From positions 124,001 through 188,000 of the forward strand of contig NZ_JAHLQJ010000005.1 of the NCBI RefSeq assembly GCF_018919145.1: a stretch of 64,000 bases of DNA. Direction: 5' to 3'. The notes under the pieces were generated by a model. That model made no database searches, was not told the DNA's origin, and worked only from the letters and a program-made list of their open reading frames with translations. The position numbers and the translations under genes are program-made. Source of the DNA: Paenibacillus brevis (GTDB lineage Bacteria > Bacillota > Bacilli > Paenibacillales > Paenibacillaceae). Positions 53,251 through 61,447 of this stretch are shown here, piece by piece (positions within the stretch are counted from its first letter, which is position 1; the number at the start of each line of letters is the position of its first letter).

Positions 53251-53458
53251 AGTTCAAAAAGTCAGGTTTTCAGCACCGAGAAGATTGCGAGAACCCGAAG
53301 AAGGAGGGACGGAGAGTAGGCAGAACCTGCGTGAGTGAAATGCTTCCAAAGGAAGCATGCCTCGCAAGCATCCGCTCGGACTTCAAGGGTGAATGCAAGA
53401 TTCGACGCCGAATCAACTCCTTGCAATACTTCGTGATCAAAAGGTGACTTTTTGAACT
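53251..53458. mobile_element. MITE-like element with 20-bp terminal inverted repeats
   Basis: The ends AGTTCAAAAAGTCAGGTTTT (53251-53270) and the inverted copy at 53439-53458 match at 18 of 20 positions. The 208-bp interior encodes no protein but contains internal hairpins, such as TGCTTCC/GGAAGCA (53341-53357) and GATTCG/CGAATC. This fits a non-autonomous element mobilised by a transposase elsewhere. No clear target duplication was seen. It lies between the histidine kinase and symporter genes and may carry or displace the kinase promoter. Confidence 0.75.
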
Positions 53459-53544
53459 GCCTCTGTAAGATTCGGGAGCCTGGAAAGCCCCTATTTATAC
53501 ATCATAGCGTGAAATACGATTCAGCAGGGGGGAAAGTTCACCGG

Positions 53545-53562
53545 GATCAGGGTAGAAAAATT
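53545..53562 (+). promoter_or_regulatory. Likely YesN-type activator site upstream of the symporter gene
   Basis: GATCAGGGTAGAAAAATT matches the site at 49888-49905 at 16 of 18 positions. It ends 16 bp before the -35 box at 53579. Confidence 0.6.
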
Positions 53563-53578
53563 AACAGGAAAGAACTGT

Positions 53579-53607
53579 TTGACATTCCTTCCAGATCGAG
53601 GTATATA
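53579..53607 (+). promoter_or_regulatory. Promoter of the symporter-deacetylase operon
   Basis: TTGACA (53579-53584), a 17-bp spacer and TATATA (53602-53607) form a near-consensus promoter. AAGGAG and the ATG at 53639 follow. Confidence 0.8.
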
Positions 53608-53638
53608 TCAGACAAAAAACAAGGAGTGATCTGAGATC

Positions 53639-54985
53639 ATGGAGGAAAGGGTCCCGGCACGCGAGAAAGTATTCTATTCCGGCGGTTTGCTCGGGCAAAA
53701 CATGCTTTACAGCTTCATGTCCGCCTATATCCTTTTCTTCTACACCGACCTGCTCGGCATAAAGGCTACCACCGCCAGTCTCATTCTCGTCGTTGCCAGC
53801 ATCGTCGATGCGTGCCTGGACCCGTTGATGGGCATGATTGCCGACAAAACGCGAAGCCGATGGGGGAAATTCCGCCCCTATCTGCTGTTCGCCCCTTGGT
53901 TGATTGCTGCGGCAACCGTCCTGTGTTTCTGGGATTTCGGCGCTTCACCTGGCATCACACTCGCGATATCCGCAGCGGCTTATTTGCTCTGGGGCATGCT
54001 CTACACCGTCTGCGATACCCCATTATGGGCTTTATCCTCCGTGATCTCCACGGCGCCCAAAGAGCGGAATCTGTTGGTGACTCTAGGCAAAATCGGCGGA
54101 ATGCTCGGGGTCGTCGTGATCACGATCGGCGGGATTCAGCTCCTGCTTTCCTTTGGCGGGGAACGAAATTCGCGTGCCTATTTACTCTCCGCCATCCTCA
54201 TCGGTATTATCGCGGCAGTCCTGATCTTTCTTGCCGGCTTTACTTCCAGAGAGCGGATTGCCCCTCCGGTTGAACGCATCTCTTTTCACCGTAATATCCA
54301 GACCGTCTATAAGAACAAACCTTTGCTCGTCCTGCTTTTCTCCCTGCTCGTCATGAATCTGGTCATTAATTTAATGCAAGGGATTCAGCTGTATTACGTT
54401 GTTTATGTGTGGCAGGATGCCGGCTTTGTCATGAAAATCGGTATTAGTCTGGTGGTTGGAATGATTCTGGGGATGGGAGCTACACCGAAGCTGCTTCATC
54501 GTTTCCCTAAAAAGAGACTATATATTTTCTCCTGTCTTTTCGGCTGTCTTTCATGTACGATCACATTTTTGTTAGGACAGCAGAATCCCGTTCTTATTCT
54601 GATTATGCTTGGATTCAATTTTTTCTTCTGCGGAATGGCGACCGTGGTCAGCACCTCCATGCTGCTTGATACGATTGATTATTCCGAATGGAGACTCGGC
54701 TTTCGCGGCGAGGGCATCGTCTTCTCGACCAACACCTTCATCTCTAAATTTAGCGGTGCTGTGTCACGGATGATGATCGGCGCAGGGCTGGGTCTGCTTC
54801 ATTATGTGGAAAATCAGCCCGTTACCGCACAGCTGCAAAATGGACTCAGCTTTATGATGCTAATGCTTCCCGCCCTGTGCTTTGCCGCCGCCATTATTCC
54901 CGTATTGTTCTATGGAATTACCGAGCAACAAAGGATTCATGTCCAGCATGAGTTGGAGAGAAGGAGAACCACCCTTTCAGGGTGA
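53639..54985 (+). CDS. GPH-family sugar:cation symporter
   Basis: A 448-residue membrane protein with about 12 helices. It belongs to the glycoside-pentoside-hexuronide group within the MFS (melibiose carrier type). Typical features are SAYILFFYTDLLGI, IVDACLDPLMGMIADKTRSRWGKFRPYLL between helices 2 and 3, and a TIDYSEWRLGFRGEG loop late in the protein. It imports a sugar or glycoside with H+ or Na+. A 64-bp gap and no terminator separate it from a PIG-L deacetylase gene, so they form an operon. Its promoter carries the same 18-bp motif as the importer SBP gene. Confidence 0.92.
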   Translation: MEERVPAREKVFYSGGLLGQNMLYSFMSAYILFFYTDLLGIKATTASLILVVASIVDACLDPLMGMIADKTRSRWGKFRPYLLFAPWLIAAATVLCFWDFGASPGITLAISAAAYLLWGMLYTVCDTPLWALSSVISTAPKERNLLVTLGKIGGMLGVVVITIGGIQLLLSFGGERNSRAYLLSAILIGIIAAVLIFLAGFTSRERIAPPVERISFHRNIQTVYKNKPLLVLLFSLLVMNLVINLMQGIQLYYVVYVWQDAGFVMKIGISLVVGMILGMGATPKLLHRFPKKRLYIFSCLFGCLSCTITFLLGQQNPVLILIMLGFNFFFCGMATVVSTSMLLDTIDYSEWRLGFRGEGIVFSTNTFISKFSGAVSRMMIGAGLGLLHYVENQPVTAQLQNGLSFMMLMLPALCFAAAIIPVLFYGITEQQRIHVQHELERRRTTLSG

Positions 54986-55049
54986 TCCATAGACATGTCA
55001 TCAGAATTGTACGTTCCATCCATCCATTTCCATACAAAGGAGCGATCTT

Positions 55050-55814
55050 ATGATGAACTCATCGCTGAATGAAATCAACAAGCTATTGGCGCCGCCTGAC
55101 ATTACCGGCTGTCGGAAAATCCTGTGCATTCAGCCTCACCCCGACGACAATGAAATCGGAATGGGGGGAATTATCGCCAGCTACGCTGCAAGAGGCTGTG
55201 AGATCCATTATCTGACGATTACAAACGGGGATCTCGGCGCACTGGACGTTAGCTTGTCCCATGAACAGATTGCCGAAGCAAGAGTACAAGAGACGGAATT
55301 AGCGGGCAGACATCTGGGGGCATCCTTCTTTTATACACTTGGCTATGAGGACGGAACCCTGCAGGACATCCCCTCGCTCTCTCAAAAAATAGCCGAAATC
55401 ATCCGTCAGGTTCAGCCGGAAGCGGTATTCTGTCCTGATCCTTGGTTGAATTACGAAGCGCATTATGATCATATCGTTACCGGAAGAGCGGCGGCACACG
55501 CAGTCATTAGCAGCTCTCTGCCGTCCTATCCAAAGGGCACGCAGACAACTCCATGGCAGCCCGCCGCCATCGGCTTCTACTTCACTTCCAAACCGAATAC
55601 CGTTATTGACATTACCCCGTATTACGAGCAGAAATTCCATGCTATGCGTCTGCATAAAAGTCAACTGTCGGAAGAAATTCTTGGTCTTTACTATATTTAT
55701 TTCAAAAAATCAGGACAACAACTGGCGGCTGACCTGGATTTTGAAATCGGAGAAGGGCTAAAGGTTCTGTCTCCGCTTCACCTGCACTGCTTTGTCAATG
55801 CAGAGCACATCTAA
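55050..55814 (+). CDS. PIG-L/LmbE-family deacetylase
   Basis: A 254-residue zinc-dependent N-deacetylase. The family metal motif is CIQPHPDDNEIGMGG (His30, Asp32, Asp33) and the later zinc ligand lies in AHYDHIVTG. Members remove acetyl groups from GlcNAc-type sugars or from conjugates such as bacillithiol precursors. Being encoded behind a sugar symporter, it probably deacetylates an imported N-acetylated glycoside rather than taking part in bacillithiol synthesis (inference). AAAGGAG precedes the ATG. A strong terminator follows. Confidence 0.88.
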   Translation: MMNSSLNEINKLLAPPDITGCRKILCIQPHPDDNEIGMGGIIASYAARGCEIHYLTITNGDLGALDVSLSHEQIAEARVQETELAGRHLGASFFYTLGYEDGTLQDIPSLSQKIAEIIRQVQPEAVFCPDPWLNYEAHYDHIVTGRAAAHAVISSSLPSYPKGTQTTPWQPAAIGFYFTSKPNTVIDITPYYEQKFHAMRLHKSQLSEEILGLYYIYFKKSGQQLAADLDFEIGEGLKVLSPLHLHCFVNAEHI

Positions 55815-55822
55815 ATGCACAC

Positions 55823-55871
55823 GACGCCGTATCCTGTCTTGACGGCAGACAGAATACGGCGTCTTGCTTTT
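55823..55871 (+). terminator. Terminator of the symporter-deacetylase operon
   Basis: GACGCCGTAT (55823-55832) pairs with ATACGGCGTC (55854-55863), with inner CTGTCT pairing, followed by TTGCTTTT. Confidence 0.8.
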
Positions 55872-55884
55872 CATAAATTTAACC

Positions 55885-56466
55885 TTATTTCTTTCCGGCC
55901 AGTCCATACAGGAACAATTCCATGACTTCCTTCGTATAAGGCAGAACCGAACTGTAGACGGATTTCTTGCGCAGCCCTTCAGTGAATATGCTCAGATAGA
56001 CGATCATGGCTTCAATCGTCAGTTCATCATGAATCTTCCCATCGTTCTTTCCTTGCATGAACAAGTTCATATAGAGCTCAAGACCTTCTTGCTCGTACAA
56101 CTCGCGGACCCGGCTGTCCGGTCTGTTATATTCCTTCATTACCTCATCGATAAATTCCGAGGAGTTGTGCTCCATCTCGGCGCTCTCTAAGAACATCATC
56201 TTCTCCAGCTTGGTCTCAAAGCTCAGGTCACCATGCACGATGGCATGGAACTCCTCATATACCTCGGATATATAGTGCAGAATGACCTCGCGGATCAGGT
56301 TGTCCTTTGTCCCGAAGTAGTTAAATATCGTAACCTTGGATACTCCGGCATCAGCAGCGATTTCAGCCACAGTCGTATCCTGGACCCCTTTTTGCAAATA
56401 GAGTGAAAGAGCGCTCTTTAAAATTGCCTTCGTCTTCACTTCTTTTCTCTTCTGAAATCCGTCCAT
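55885..56466 (-). CDS. TetR-family regulator of the adjacent ABC exporter
   Basis: A 193-residue regulator with the TetR helix-turn-helix (TKAILKSALSLYLQKGVQDT, VAEIAADAGVSKVTIFNYFG). The C-terminal helical domain is typical of drug- or lipid-responsive repressors. It is divergent from the ABC ATPase gene, with 140 bp between. That space holds two pairs of inverted TGAAC boxes, likely its operators. It probably represses the exporter and itself. Confidence 0.92.
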   Translation of the reverse strand: MDGFQKRKEVKTKAILKSALSLYLQKGVQDTTVAEIAADAGVSKVTIFNYFGTKDNLIREVILHYISEVYEEFHAIVHGDLSFETKLEKMMFLESAEMEHNSSEFIDEVMKEYNRPDSRVRELYEQEGLELYMNLFMQGKNDGKIHDELTIEAMIVYLSIFTEGLRKKSVYSSVLPYTKEVMELFLYGLAGKK

Positions 56467-56496
56467 CCCGATCCCTCCAACTTTATTATAGCCATT

Positions 56497-56587
56497 TTTT
56501 GAACTTCCTCAATGATTTTAGTTCAAAAGTATTGCATAACCATTAAAATCGCAGTATATTATGAACCATAAACGTTATTTGGGTTCA
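56497..56587 (+). promoter_or_regulatory. ABC exporter promoter flanked by two TetR-type operators
   Basis: The promoter TTGCAT (56532-56537), 17-bp spacer, TATATT (56555-56560) lies between two inverted repeats. The first is TTTTGAAC/GTTCAAAA (56497-56504 and 56521-56528). The second is TGAACC/GGTTCA (56562-56567 and 56582-56587). The shared GAAC half-sites fit two binding sites for the divergent regulator. Confidence 0.65.
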
Positions 56588-56606
56588 AAATTTAGGAGGG
56601 AATCGG

Positions 56607-57518
56607 ATGGATACAATTGTTACGATCCGTGGTTTGTCGAAGAGATTTGGCACTTTCTCAGCTTTGAAAAATGTCAACTTGGATATTCGGGCAGGTGAAG
56701 TGCTGGGCTTCATCGGACCTAACGGAGCGGGAAAATCGACGACAATCCGTCTATTGCTTGGGATCCTGAAGCCTTCATCCGGCACGGCAAAAATATTCGG
56801 AGAGGATGTATGGAGCCGCGCCGTCGAGATCCATCGCCGTATTGCTTATGTCCCCGGCGATGTAAACCTCTGGCCTAACCTGACCGGAGGCGAAATTATC
56901 GATCTCTTTATAAAGCTGCAAGGCAGCGGAGATGTTGCCCGCCGGGACGAACTGATAGGTCGGTTCGAGCTTGATCCGTCCAAGAAGAGCCGGACCTACT
57001 CCAAGGGCAACCGCCAAAAGGTTGCCCTCATTGCAGCATTTGCTTCCGACGCGGATTTGTTCATTCTGGATGAACCGACTTCCGGACTTGATCCTTTAAT
57101 GGAACGGGTATTCCAGGAATGTGTGGAGGAGATCAAAGCCAAGGGCAAAAGCGTTCTATTATCGAGCCACATTCTGTCCGAGGTGGAGCGCCTGTGCGAT
57201 CGCGTAGCCATCATCCGCGAGGGAGAGATTATCGAGACCGGAACTTTGGAAGAATTGCGCCATTTGACCCGCAGCCTCTTTCAGGTGGAAACCCGCATTC
57301 CGGCTGACCGTCTATCTACATTTCCCGGTGTGCACGATCTTGAGCAGACTGAACGCAAGGCGGTATTCCAGGTCGATTCCGAACAGGTCGGCGTAGTGTT
57401 GGAGTATTTAACAGGCCTCGGAGTTATGAAGCTGGAGAGCATGCCGCCGACACTGGAGGATCTGTTCATGCGACATTATGAGAAGCAAGGCGGAAGGCAA
57501 GGTGCATCCCATGCCTAA
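56607..57518 (+). CDS. ABC exporter ATP-binding protein
   Basis: A 303-residue ATPase. It carries the Walker A motif GPNGAGKST (about residues 40-48), the signature SKGNRQKVALI, Walker B LFILDEPTSGLDP and the switch histidine in LSSHILSEVERLCD. The C-terminal extension (about 220-303) is typical of CcmA/NatA-type antibiotic or Na exporters. It overlaps the permease gene by 8 bp, so the two form one unit. AGGAGG precedes the ATG. Confidence 0.95.
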   Translation: MDTIVTIRGLSKRFGTFSALKNVNLDIRAGEVLGFIGPNGAGKSTTIRLLLGILKPSSGTAKIFGEDVWSRAVEIHRRIAYVPGDVNLWPNLTGGEIIDLFIKLQGSGDVARRDELIGRFELDPSKKSRTYSKGNRQKVALIAAFASDADLFILDEPTSGLDPLMERVFQECVEEIKAKGKSVLLSSHILSEVERLCDRVAIIREGEIIETGTLEELRHLTRSLFQVETRIPADRLSTFPGVHDLEQTERKAVFQVDSEQVGVVLEYLTGLGVMKLESMPPTLEDLFMRHYEKQGGRQGASHA

Positions 57519-59118
57519 GCTCTTTGCCTCAAGCATGCGGCTCCTTCGCTTCCAGCTTCGGCAAGACTGGCTCAAGCTCATGCTCTGGATTGCCGGGATC
57601 TCCTTATTCTCCATTGCCGTCGGTTATAGCCTTCCCGGCTTATTTCCTACGTCAGCCGAGCGGCAGGCGATCGCCGAGACGATGCGCAATCCCGCGATGA
57701 TCGCCATCATCGGCCCTAGCGGGGCTCTGGACCATTATTCGATCGGAGCGATGTTCAGCCATGAGATGCTGTTATTTACCGCTCTGGCCGTCGCCGTGAT
57801 GAATATAATGCTCGTGACAGGGCATACCCGAGGCGATGAAGAAGAAGGCCGCCTGGAAATGCTGAGATCCATGCCAGTCGGCAAATTGGCAGTCCTGAGC
57901 GCAACATTTATGGAGATGCTTCTTGCCAATGGCCTCTTGGCTCTGATTCACGGCATCGGACTTGGAGCCCTCGGGCTTGAATCCATGTCCGTAGCCGGAT
58001 CCATGCTCTATGGCGTTTCTCTTGGTGTCGTCGGAATCGCTTTCGCAGCTTCTTCCGCACTCTTCGCACAGCTGGCTGCTTCCAGCCGGGGGGCTATCAG
58101 TCTATCGCTCGCCTTCTTGGGTGCCAACTATATGCTCCGAGCCGTCACCGATGTCAGCGCGCCTGAATTTTCCTGGCTATCACCACTAGCCTGGGGCTAT
58201 CTGACCGAGCCTTACGTAAAAAACAGCTGGTTACCGGCGCTCATCGGGCTTCTCTATTGCGGGGGAATACTGAGTGCAGCTTTCCGGCTGAACCACTTGC
58301 GCGATCTGGGCGCCGGATTTCTTCCGCAGCGCGGAGGCCGGGCCCATGCCAAGCCATCCCTTCTCTCCCCGCACGGTCTGGCGCTTCGTCTTCTGAAGGC
58401 AACGCTGATCAGCTGGATCATCGCCTTGTTCGTTATCGGGATCACTTACGGCTCGGTATTCGGAGATCTGGACAGCTTCTTTGAGGGCAATGAGTCACTG
58501 GAGCTGATGCTCCCCAAGGACAGTACCTATACGCTTACGGAGCAGTTTATGAGCGTATTGATGGTGATCCTTGCCGTAGCGGGCACAATTCCGGTACTCA
58601 CCGCCATATTCCAGTTGAGGGGAGAAGAAAAGAAGGGGCGCATGGATGCCATTTATGCTGCAGCGGTGTCCCGGAAACGCATGTATTTCACTTATATTGC
58701 CATCGGAGCCGGGATAGGAATCGTCTCTATGTTCGCCTCCGCGCTTGGGCTGTATCTTGCCCAGGCAGCCGTCATGGAAACTCCGATCGATCTCGGAACG
58801 ATTCTGCTGGCCGCATTGGCTTATGTTCCCGCACTCTTATTCATGCTTAGTATCGGCAGTCTGCTCGTGGGCGCCCTGCCTAGATGGACCGGAATCGGCT
58901 GGCTCTATCTGGTTTATTGCTTTATTGTTGATTATATGGGGGGCCTCTTGCAGCTTCCGGAGTGGATGAAGAAGCTGACCGTCTTCAACCATGTACCGAA
59001 ATTGCCGGTTGAATCCTTACATTGGGGACCGCCGCTGATTACGGCGGTGCTGGCGGCAGGAATCTGCCTTGCAGGCGCTGCATTCTATCGAAGAAGAGAT
59101 ATCATCGAGAATCGATAA
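57511..59118 (+). CDS. ABC exporter permease (polyketide-antibiotic exporter type)
   Basis: A 535-residue membrane protein with about 12 helices, arranged as two similar halves (RLLRFQLRQDWLKLMLWIAG at the start, RLLKATLISWIIALFVIG in the middle). This layout matches the ABC-2 exporters related to tetronasin/polyketide antibiotic resistance transporters. The ATG at 57511 overlaps the ATPase stop and has AAGGTG before it. An upstream codon at 57478 would be deep in the ATPase gene. With TetR control, the system probably exports a toxic hydrophobic compound, which is not identified. Confidence 0.87.
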   Translation: MPKLFASSMRLLRFQLRQDWLKLMLWIAGISLFSIAVGYSLPGLFPTSAERQAIAETMRNPAMIAIIGPSGALDHYSIGAMFSHEMLLFTALAVAVMNIMLVTGHTRGDEEEGRLEMLRSMPVGKLAVLSATFMEMLLANGLLALIHGIGLGALGLESMSVAGSMLYGVSLGVVGIAFAASSALFAQLAASSRGAISLSLAFLGANYMLRAVTDVSAPEFSWLSPLAWGYLTEPYVKNSWLPALIGLLYCGGILSAAFRLNHLRDLGAGFLPQRGGRAHAKPSLLSPHGLALRLLKATLISWIIALFVIGITYGSVFGDLDSFFEGNESLELMLPKDSTYTLTEQFMSVLMVILAVAGTIPVLTAIFQLRGEEKKGRMDAIYAAAVSRKRMYFTYIAIGAGIGIVSMFASALGLYLAQAAVMETPIDLGTILLAALAYVPALLFMLSIGSLLVGALPRWTGIGWLYLVYCFIVDYMGGLLQLPEWMKKLTVFNHVPKLPVESLHWGPPLITAVLAAGICLAGAAFYRRRDIIENR

Positions 59119-59136
59119 TATATTTTATACACGAAG

Positions 59137-59175
59137 CAGGCAGCCGTTCTCTTGGTAAGAACGCTGCCTGTTTTT
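59137..59175 (+). terminator. Terminator of the ABC exporter operon
   Basis: CAGGCAGC and GTTCT pair with AGAAC and GCTGCCTG (59137-59150 with 59158-59170), followed by TTTTT. Confidence 0.85.
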
Positions 59176-59240
59176 CTCATTATGAAAGTCCCTTTGAAGC
59201 ATATACTCGATCTTACCTTGATCCGTTTACCGTAATCTCC

Positions 59241-59609
59241 TCATTTACCGTCGATACGAAGCAAGATAGCCTCTCGCGCTGCTCTTGTGAGTGAGTTAAG
59301 CACCAGCTCATAAGAGTGATCGATCATGTCCTGCAGATCGCTCATAGGAAGACTCCCATCCACTGCTACGGTATTCCAGTGTGTCTTGTTTAAATGATAT
59401 CCCGGCTGAACGCAAGGATGCTGCTCCCGCAAATTCGCGGCAATGACTGGATCGCATTTTAAGGATATTCGGGTCTCTCCCTCAACGGTCCGACTCAGCA
59501 GCGCAAACATTTTACCGCCAACCTTCAATACAACCGTTTCGGGACCAAACGGATAATCCTCGACAGCCCCTTTTTTCGAAAGACCATAACCGGTCAACTG
59601 TGAATGCAA
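59241..59609 (-). CDS. MmcQ/YjbR-family protein
   Basis: A 122-residue protein of the MmcQ/YjbR family (CyaY-like fold). It shows EDYPFGPETVVLKVGGKMFALL near the start, then SLKCDPVIAANLREQHP and GYHLNKTHWNTV. The family is described as DNA-binding or of unknown role. The TTG start at 59609 has GGAGG about 11 bases upstream, slightly long. It is probably co-directional with, but separate from, the nucleotidyltransferase gene 37 bp upstream. Confidence 0.87.
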   Translation of the reverse strand: MHSQLTGYGLSKKGAVEDYPFGPETVVLKVGGKMFALLSRTVEGETRISLKCDPVIAANLREQHPCVQPGYHLNKTHWNTVAVDGSLPMSDLQDMIDHSYELVLNSLTRAAREAILLRIDGK

Positions 59610-59645
59610 TACTATCTCTCCCTCCTCAAAATTCTATACAAAAGC

Positions 59646-60410
59646 TTAGGCTTTCTTCCTGAGCCGCAGCCATAAAGGCTCGATCTTGCCGCGGCCCATC
59701 GCCTTCGCAAACATCCATTCACTTTCAGCATCAATCATATCCATCAGTTGGTCCGCAGCAGTAGAATGATCCTCTATAGTTAACCGATTCATCACCGGCT
59801 TGAGCTCCTCCAAGATGACCCGCGGCAGGCTGTCCTGTAGTGTTTTCATCCCCAAATTAGCCTGTTCCGGCACATAGCGGTGCAGCAGCACCTTAGAGAA
59901 GTGCGTAAGAACTTGATGGAGAAGATGCACGCACCAGATATCATTTTGCCGTTTCGCACTCAGCTTGTACTGATAAATAAACCATACCGTATCATCGACA
60001 TCGGCTTGGAAATCTTCCTCTCGGAGCGTCAAGCTCGTGTCCATCTGCAGTCCGCTCAGCCGGTTAAGCGGATCATATAGAATCTTGATGGCATCTTTCT
60101 TGCTGATCTCATCGAAGGTAACGGTGAACAGATCAATATGTACCATATTCTCGAATACACCCAGAATTTGCGGGGCGATAATATAGATATCATCCACAAA
60201 GATCAGTGGCTGATAAGCCTCCAGATGATTTATCCGTGACGGCAAAAAGGAAGGCACATCCCTAACCGCGCAATACATATCGATATCTGAATAGGCATCA
60301 TGCTCGTCCCGGGCTATGGAGCCTCTCAGAAACACCGCCTCTACGTTTGGATCCTTTTTCAGACTATCCAAGATCTTGTCCATTGCGACTTGCAGTTCCA
60401 CTGCCATCAT
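59646..60410 (-). CDS. Nucleotidyltransferase-domain protein
   Basis: A 254-residue protein. Residues about 20-60 carry the polymerase-beta-type nucleotidyltransferase motif (FLRGSIARDEHDAYSDIDMY), where the two aspartates of SDID bind the metals. A helical C-terminal domain follows. Aminoglycoside adenylyltransferases share this layout, but the similarity visible is limited to the motif, so the substrate is unknown and a resistance role is not established. It is followed 36 bp later by the YjbR gene. Confidence 0.83.
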   Translation of the reverse strand: MMAVELQVAMDKILDSLKKDPNVEAVFLRGSIARDEHDAYSDIDMYCAVRDVPSFLPSRINHLEAYQPLIFVDDIYIIAPQILGVFENMVHIDLFTVTFDEISKKDAIKILYDPLNRLSGLQMDTSLTLREEDFQADVDDTVWFIYQYKLSAKRQNDIWCVHLLHQVLTHFSKVLLHRYVPEQANLGMKTLQDSLPRVILEELKPVMNRLTIEDHSTAADQLMDMIDAESEWMFAKAMGRGKIEPLWLRLRKKA

Positions 60411-60475
60411 CTCCCGGCCACATTTACTTGCTTCAATCTAATGATTCTATTATAAACGCAGCCGTAACACAGACA

Positions 60476-60506
60476 AGCCCGCTGTCCCCTAAAAGGATAG
60501 CAGGCT
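60476..60506. other. Hairpin after the DapA-like gene
   Basis: AGCCCGCTGTCC (60476-60487) pairs with GGATAGCAGGCT (60495-60506) with wobble pairs. Its U-tract on the minus strand is poor, so it is only a possible terminator of the aldolase-like gene. Confidence 0.5.
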
Positions 60507-60527
60507 CGAAGTCCGGTACTCAGGTTT

Positions 60528-61367
60528 TTAGAGGCAGTTGTCGATACTGTTGCCTAGCGGGCTTCGGCAAATCCCCATGAAGATGCCCTTGGATTGGATT
60601 GCCGCCTTCAAATAAAGGAGCGGAGTCCCCGAGAAGACCTCATCAATCTGCCTGCTCATTCGCTCCCTCTCAGCCTGGGAAACGGGCTCGCCGGAAAGCA
60701 GCTTTCCGAACCAATTTGTTATTTCAACAGGATATAAATTACCCGCCATAGAGGACAGACGATTAAATCCAAGCTTGACCTTGTCCTCCAAGCCCGTATC
60801 CCCACCGGCATAATAGTAAAACGCCTTATCGATCCTGCTTCGTAAAAGCTCGACCTTCGACGGATCGCCTGCTTCTTTTATTCCAATTACCTGTTCTAAG
60901 CGGCTTAATTGCAAAATAGCATCCACCGACAGATCAAATCCGGTTCTTCTGGGATTATTATAGAGGATCACCGGCTTATTGCTTGCTTCCGCAATCTTTT
61001 CCGAATATCGCACCGCTTCTGCTTGAGAAGGAAGAATATAGGGCGGGTATCCTAATAGAATTCCAGCCACTCCTGTACCTCGGATCGCTGCTGCCAGCTT
61101 CACAGCTTCGGTCTCCCGAATGGAGGCGACCCCGAATATGATCTCCATGTGATCACACAGCTTCTGGTCCTCCGTCACAGCTTGAAGCAGCATCAGCTTT
61201 TCTTCAAGATTCATACTATGCTGTTCTCCTGTCGAGCCGCTAACAAGCACAGACTGAGCACCTTGACGACGTAAATCATGGATATGCGCGAGTGTTGCCC
61301 CCACATTTAACGATTCATCCTGGTTGAAAGCGGTTGGAACTGCGATATGCACCACTGCGTTAAGCAT
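60528..61367 (-). CDS. DapA/N-acetylneuraminate-lyase family aldolase
   Basis: A 279-residue class I aldolase of the dihydrodipicolinate synthase superfamily. GSTGEQHSM (about residues 44-52) is the GxxGE loop, YNNPRRTG holds the catalytic Tyr, and GIKEAG holds the Schiff-base Lys. Members make dihydrodipicolinate or cleave keto acids such as N-acetylneuraminate. There are no lysine genes nearby, so it is probably a catabolic aldolase with unknown substrate. It is a stand-alone gene with a LysE exporter and a P-loop ATPase upstream. Confidence 0.87.
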   Translation of the reverse strand: MLNAVVHIAVPTAFNQDESLNVGATLAHIHDLRRQGAQSVLVSGSTGEQHSMNLEEKLMLLQAVTEDQKLCDHMEIIFGVASIRETEAVKLAAAIRGTGVAGILLGYPPYILPSQAEAVRYSEKIAEASNKPVILYNNPRRTGFDLSVDAILQLSRLEQVIGIKEAGDPSKVELLRSRIDKAFYYYAGGDTGLEDKVKLGFNRLSSMAGNLYPVEITNWFGKLLSGEPVSQAERERMSRQIDEVFSGTPLLYLKAAIQSKGIFMGICRSPLGNSIDNCL

Positions 61368-61447
61368 AGTCGGCCTCCTTTATCTCTAACATGTCTTCTT
61401 CAACATATCAGAATCCGGACGGAACGAAAAGCTCAAAGAAAGAAGTC

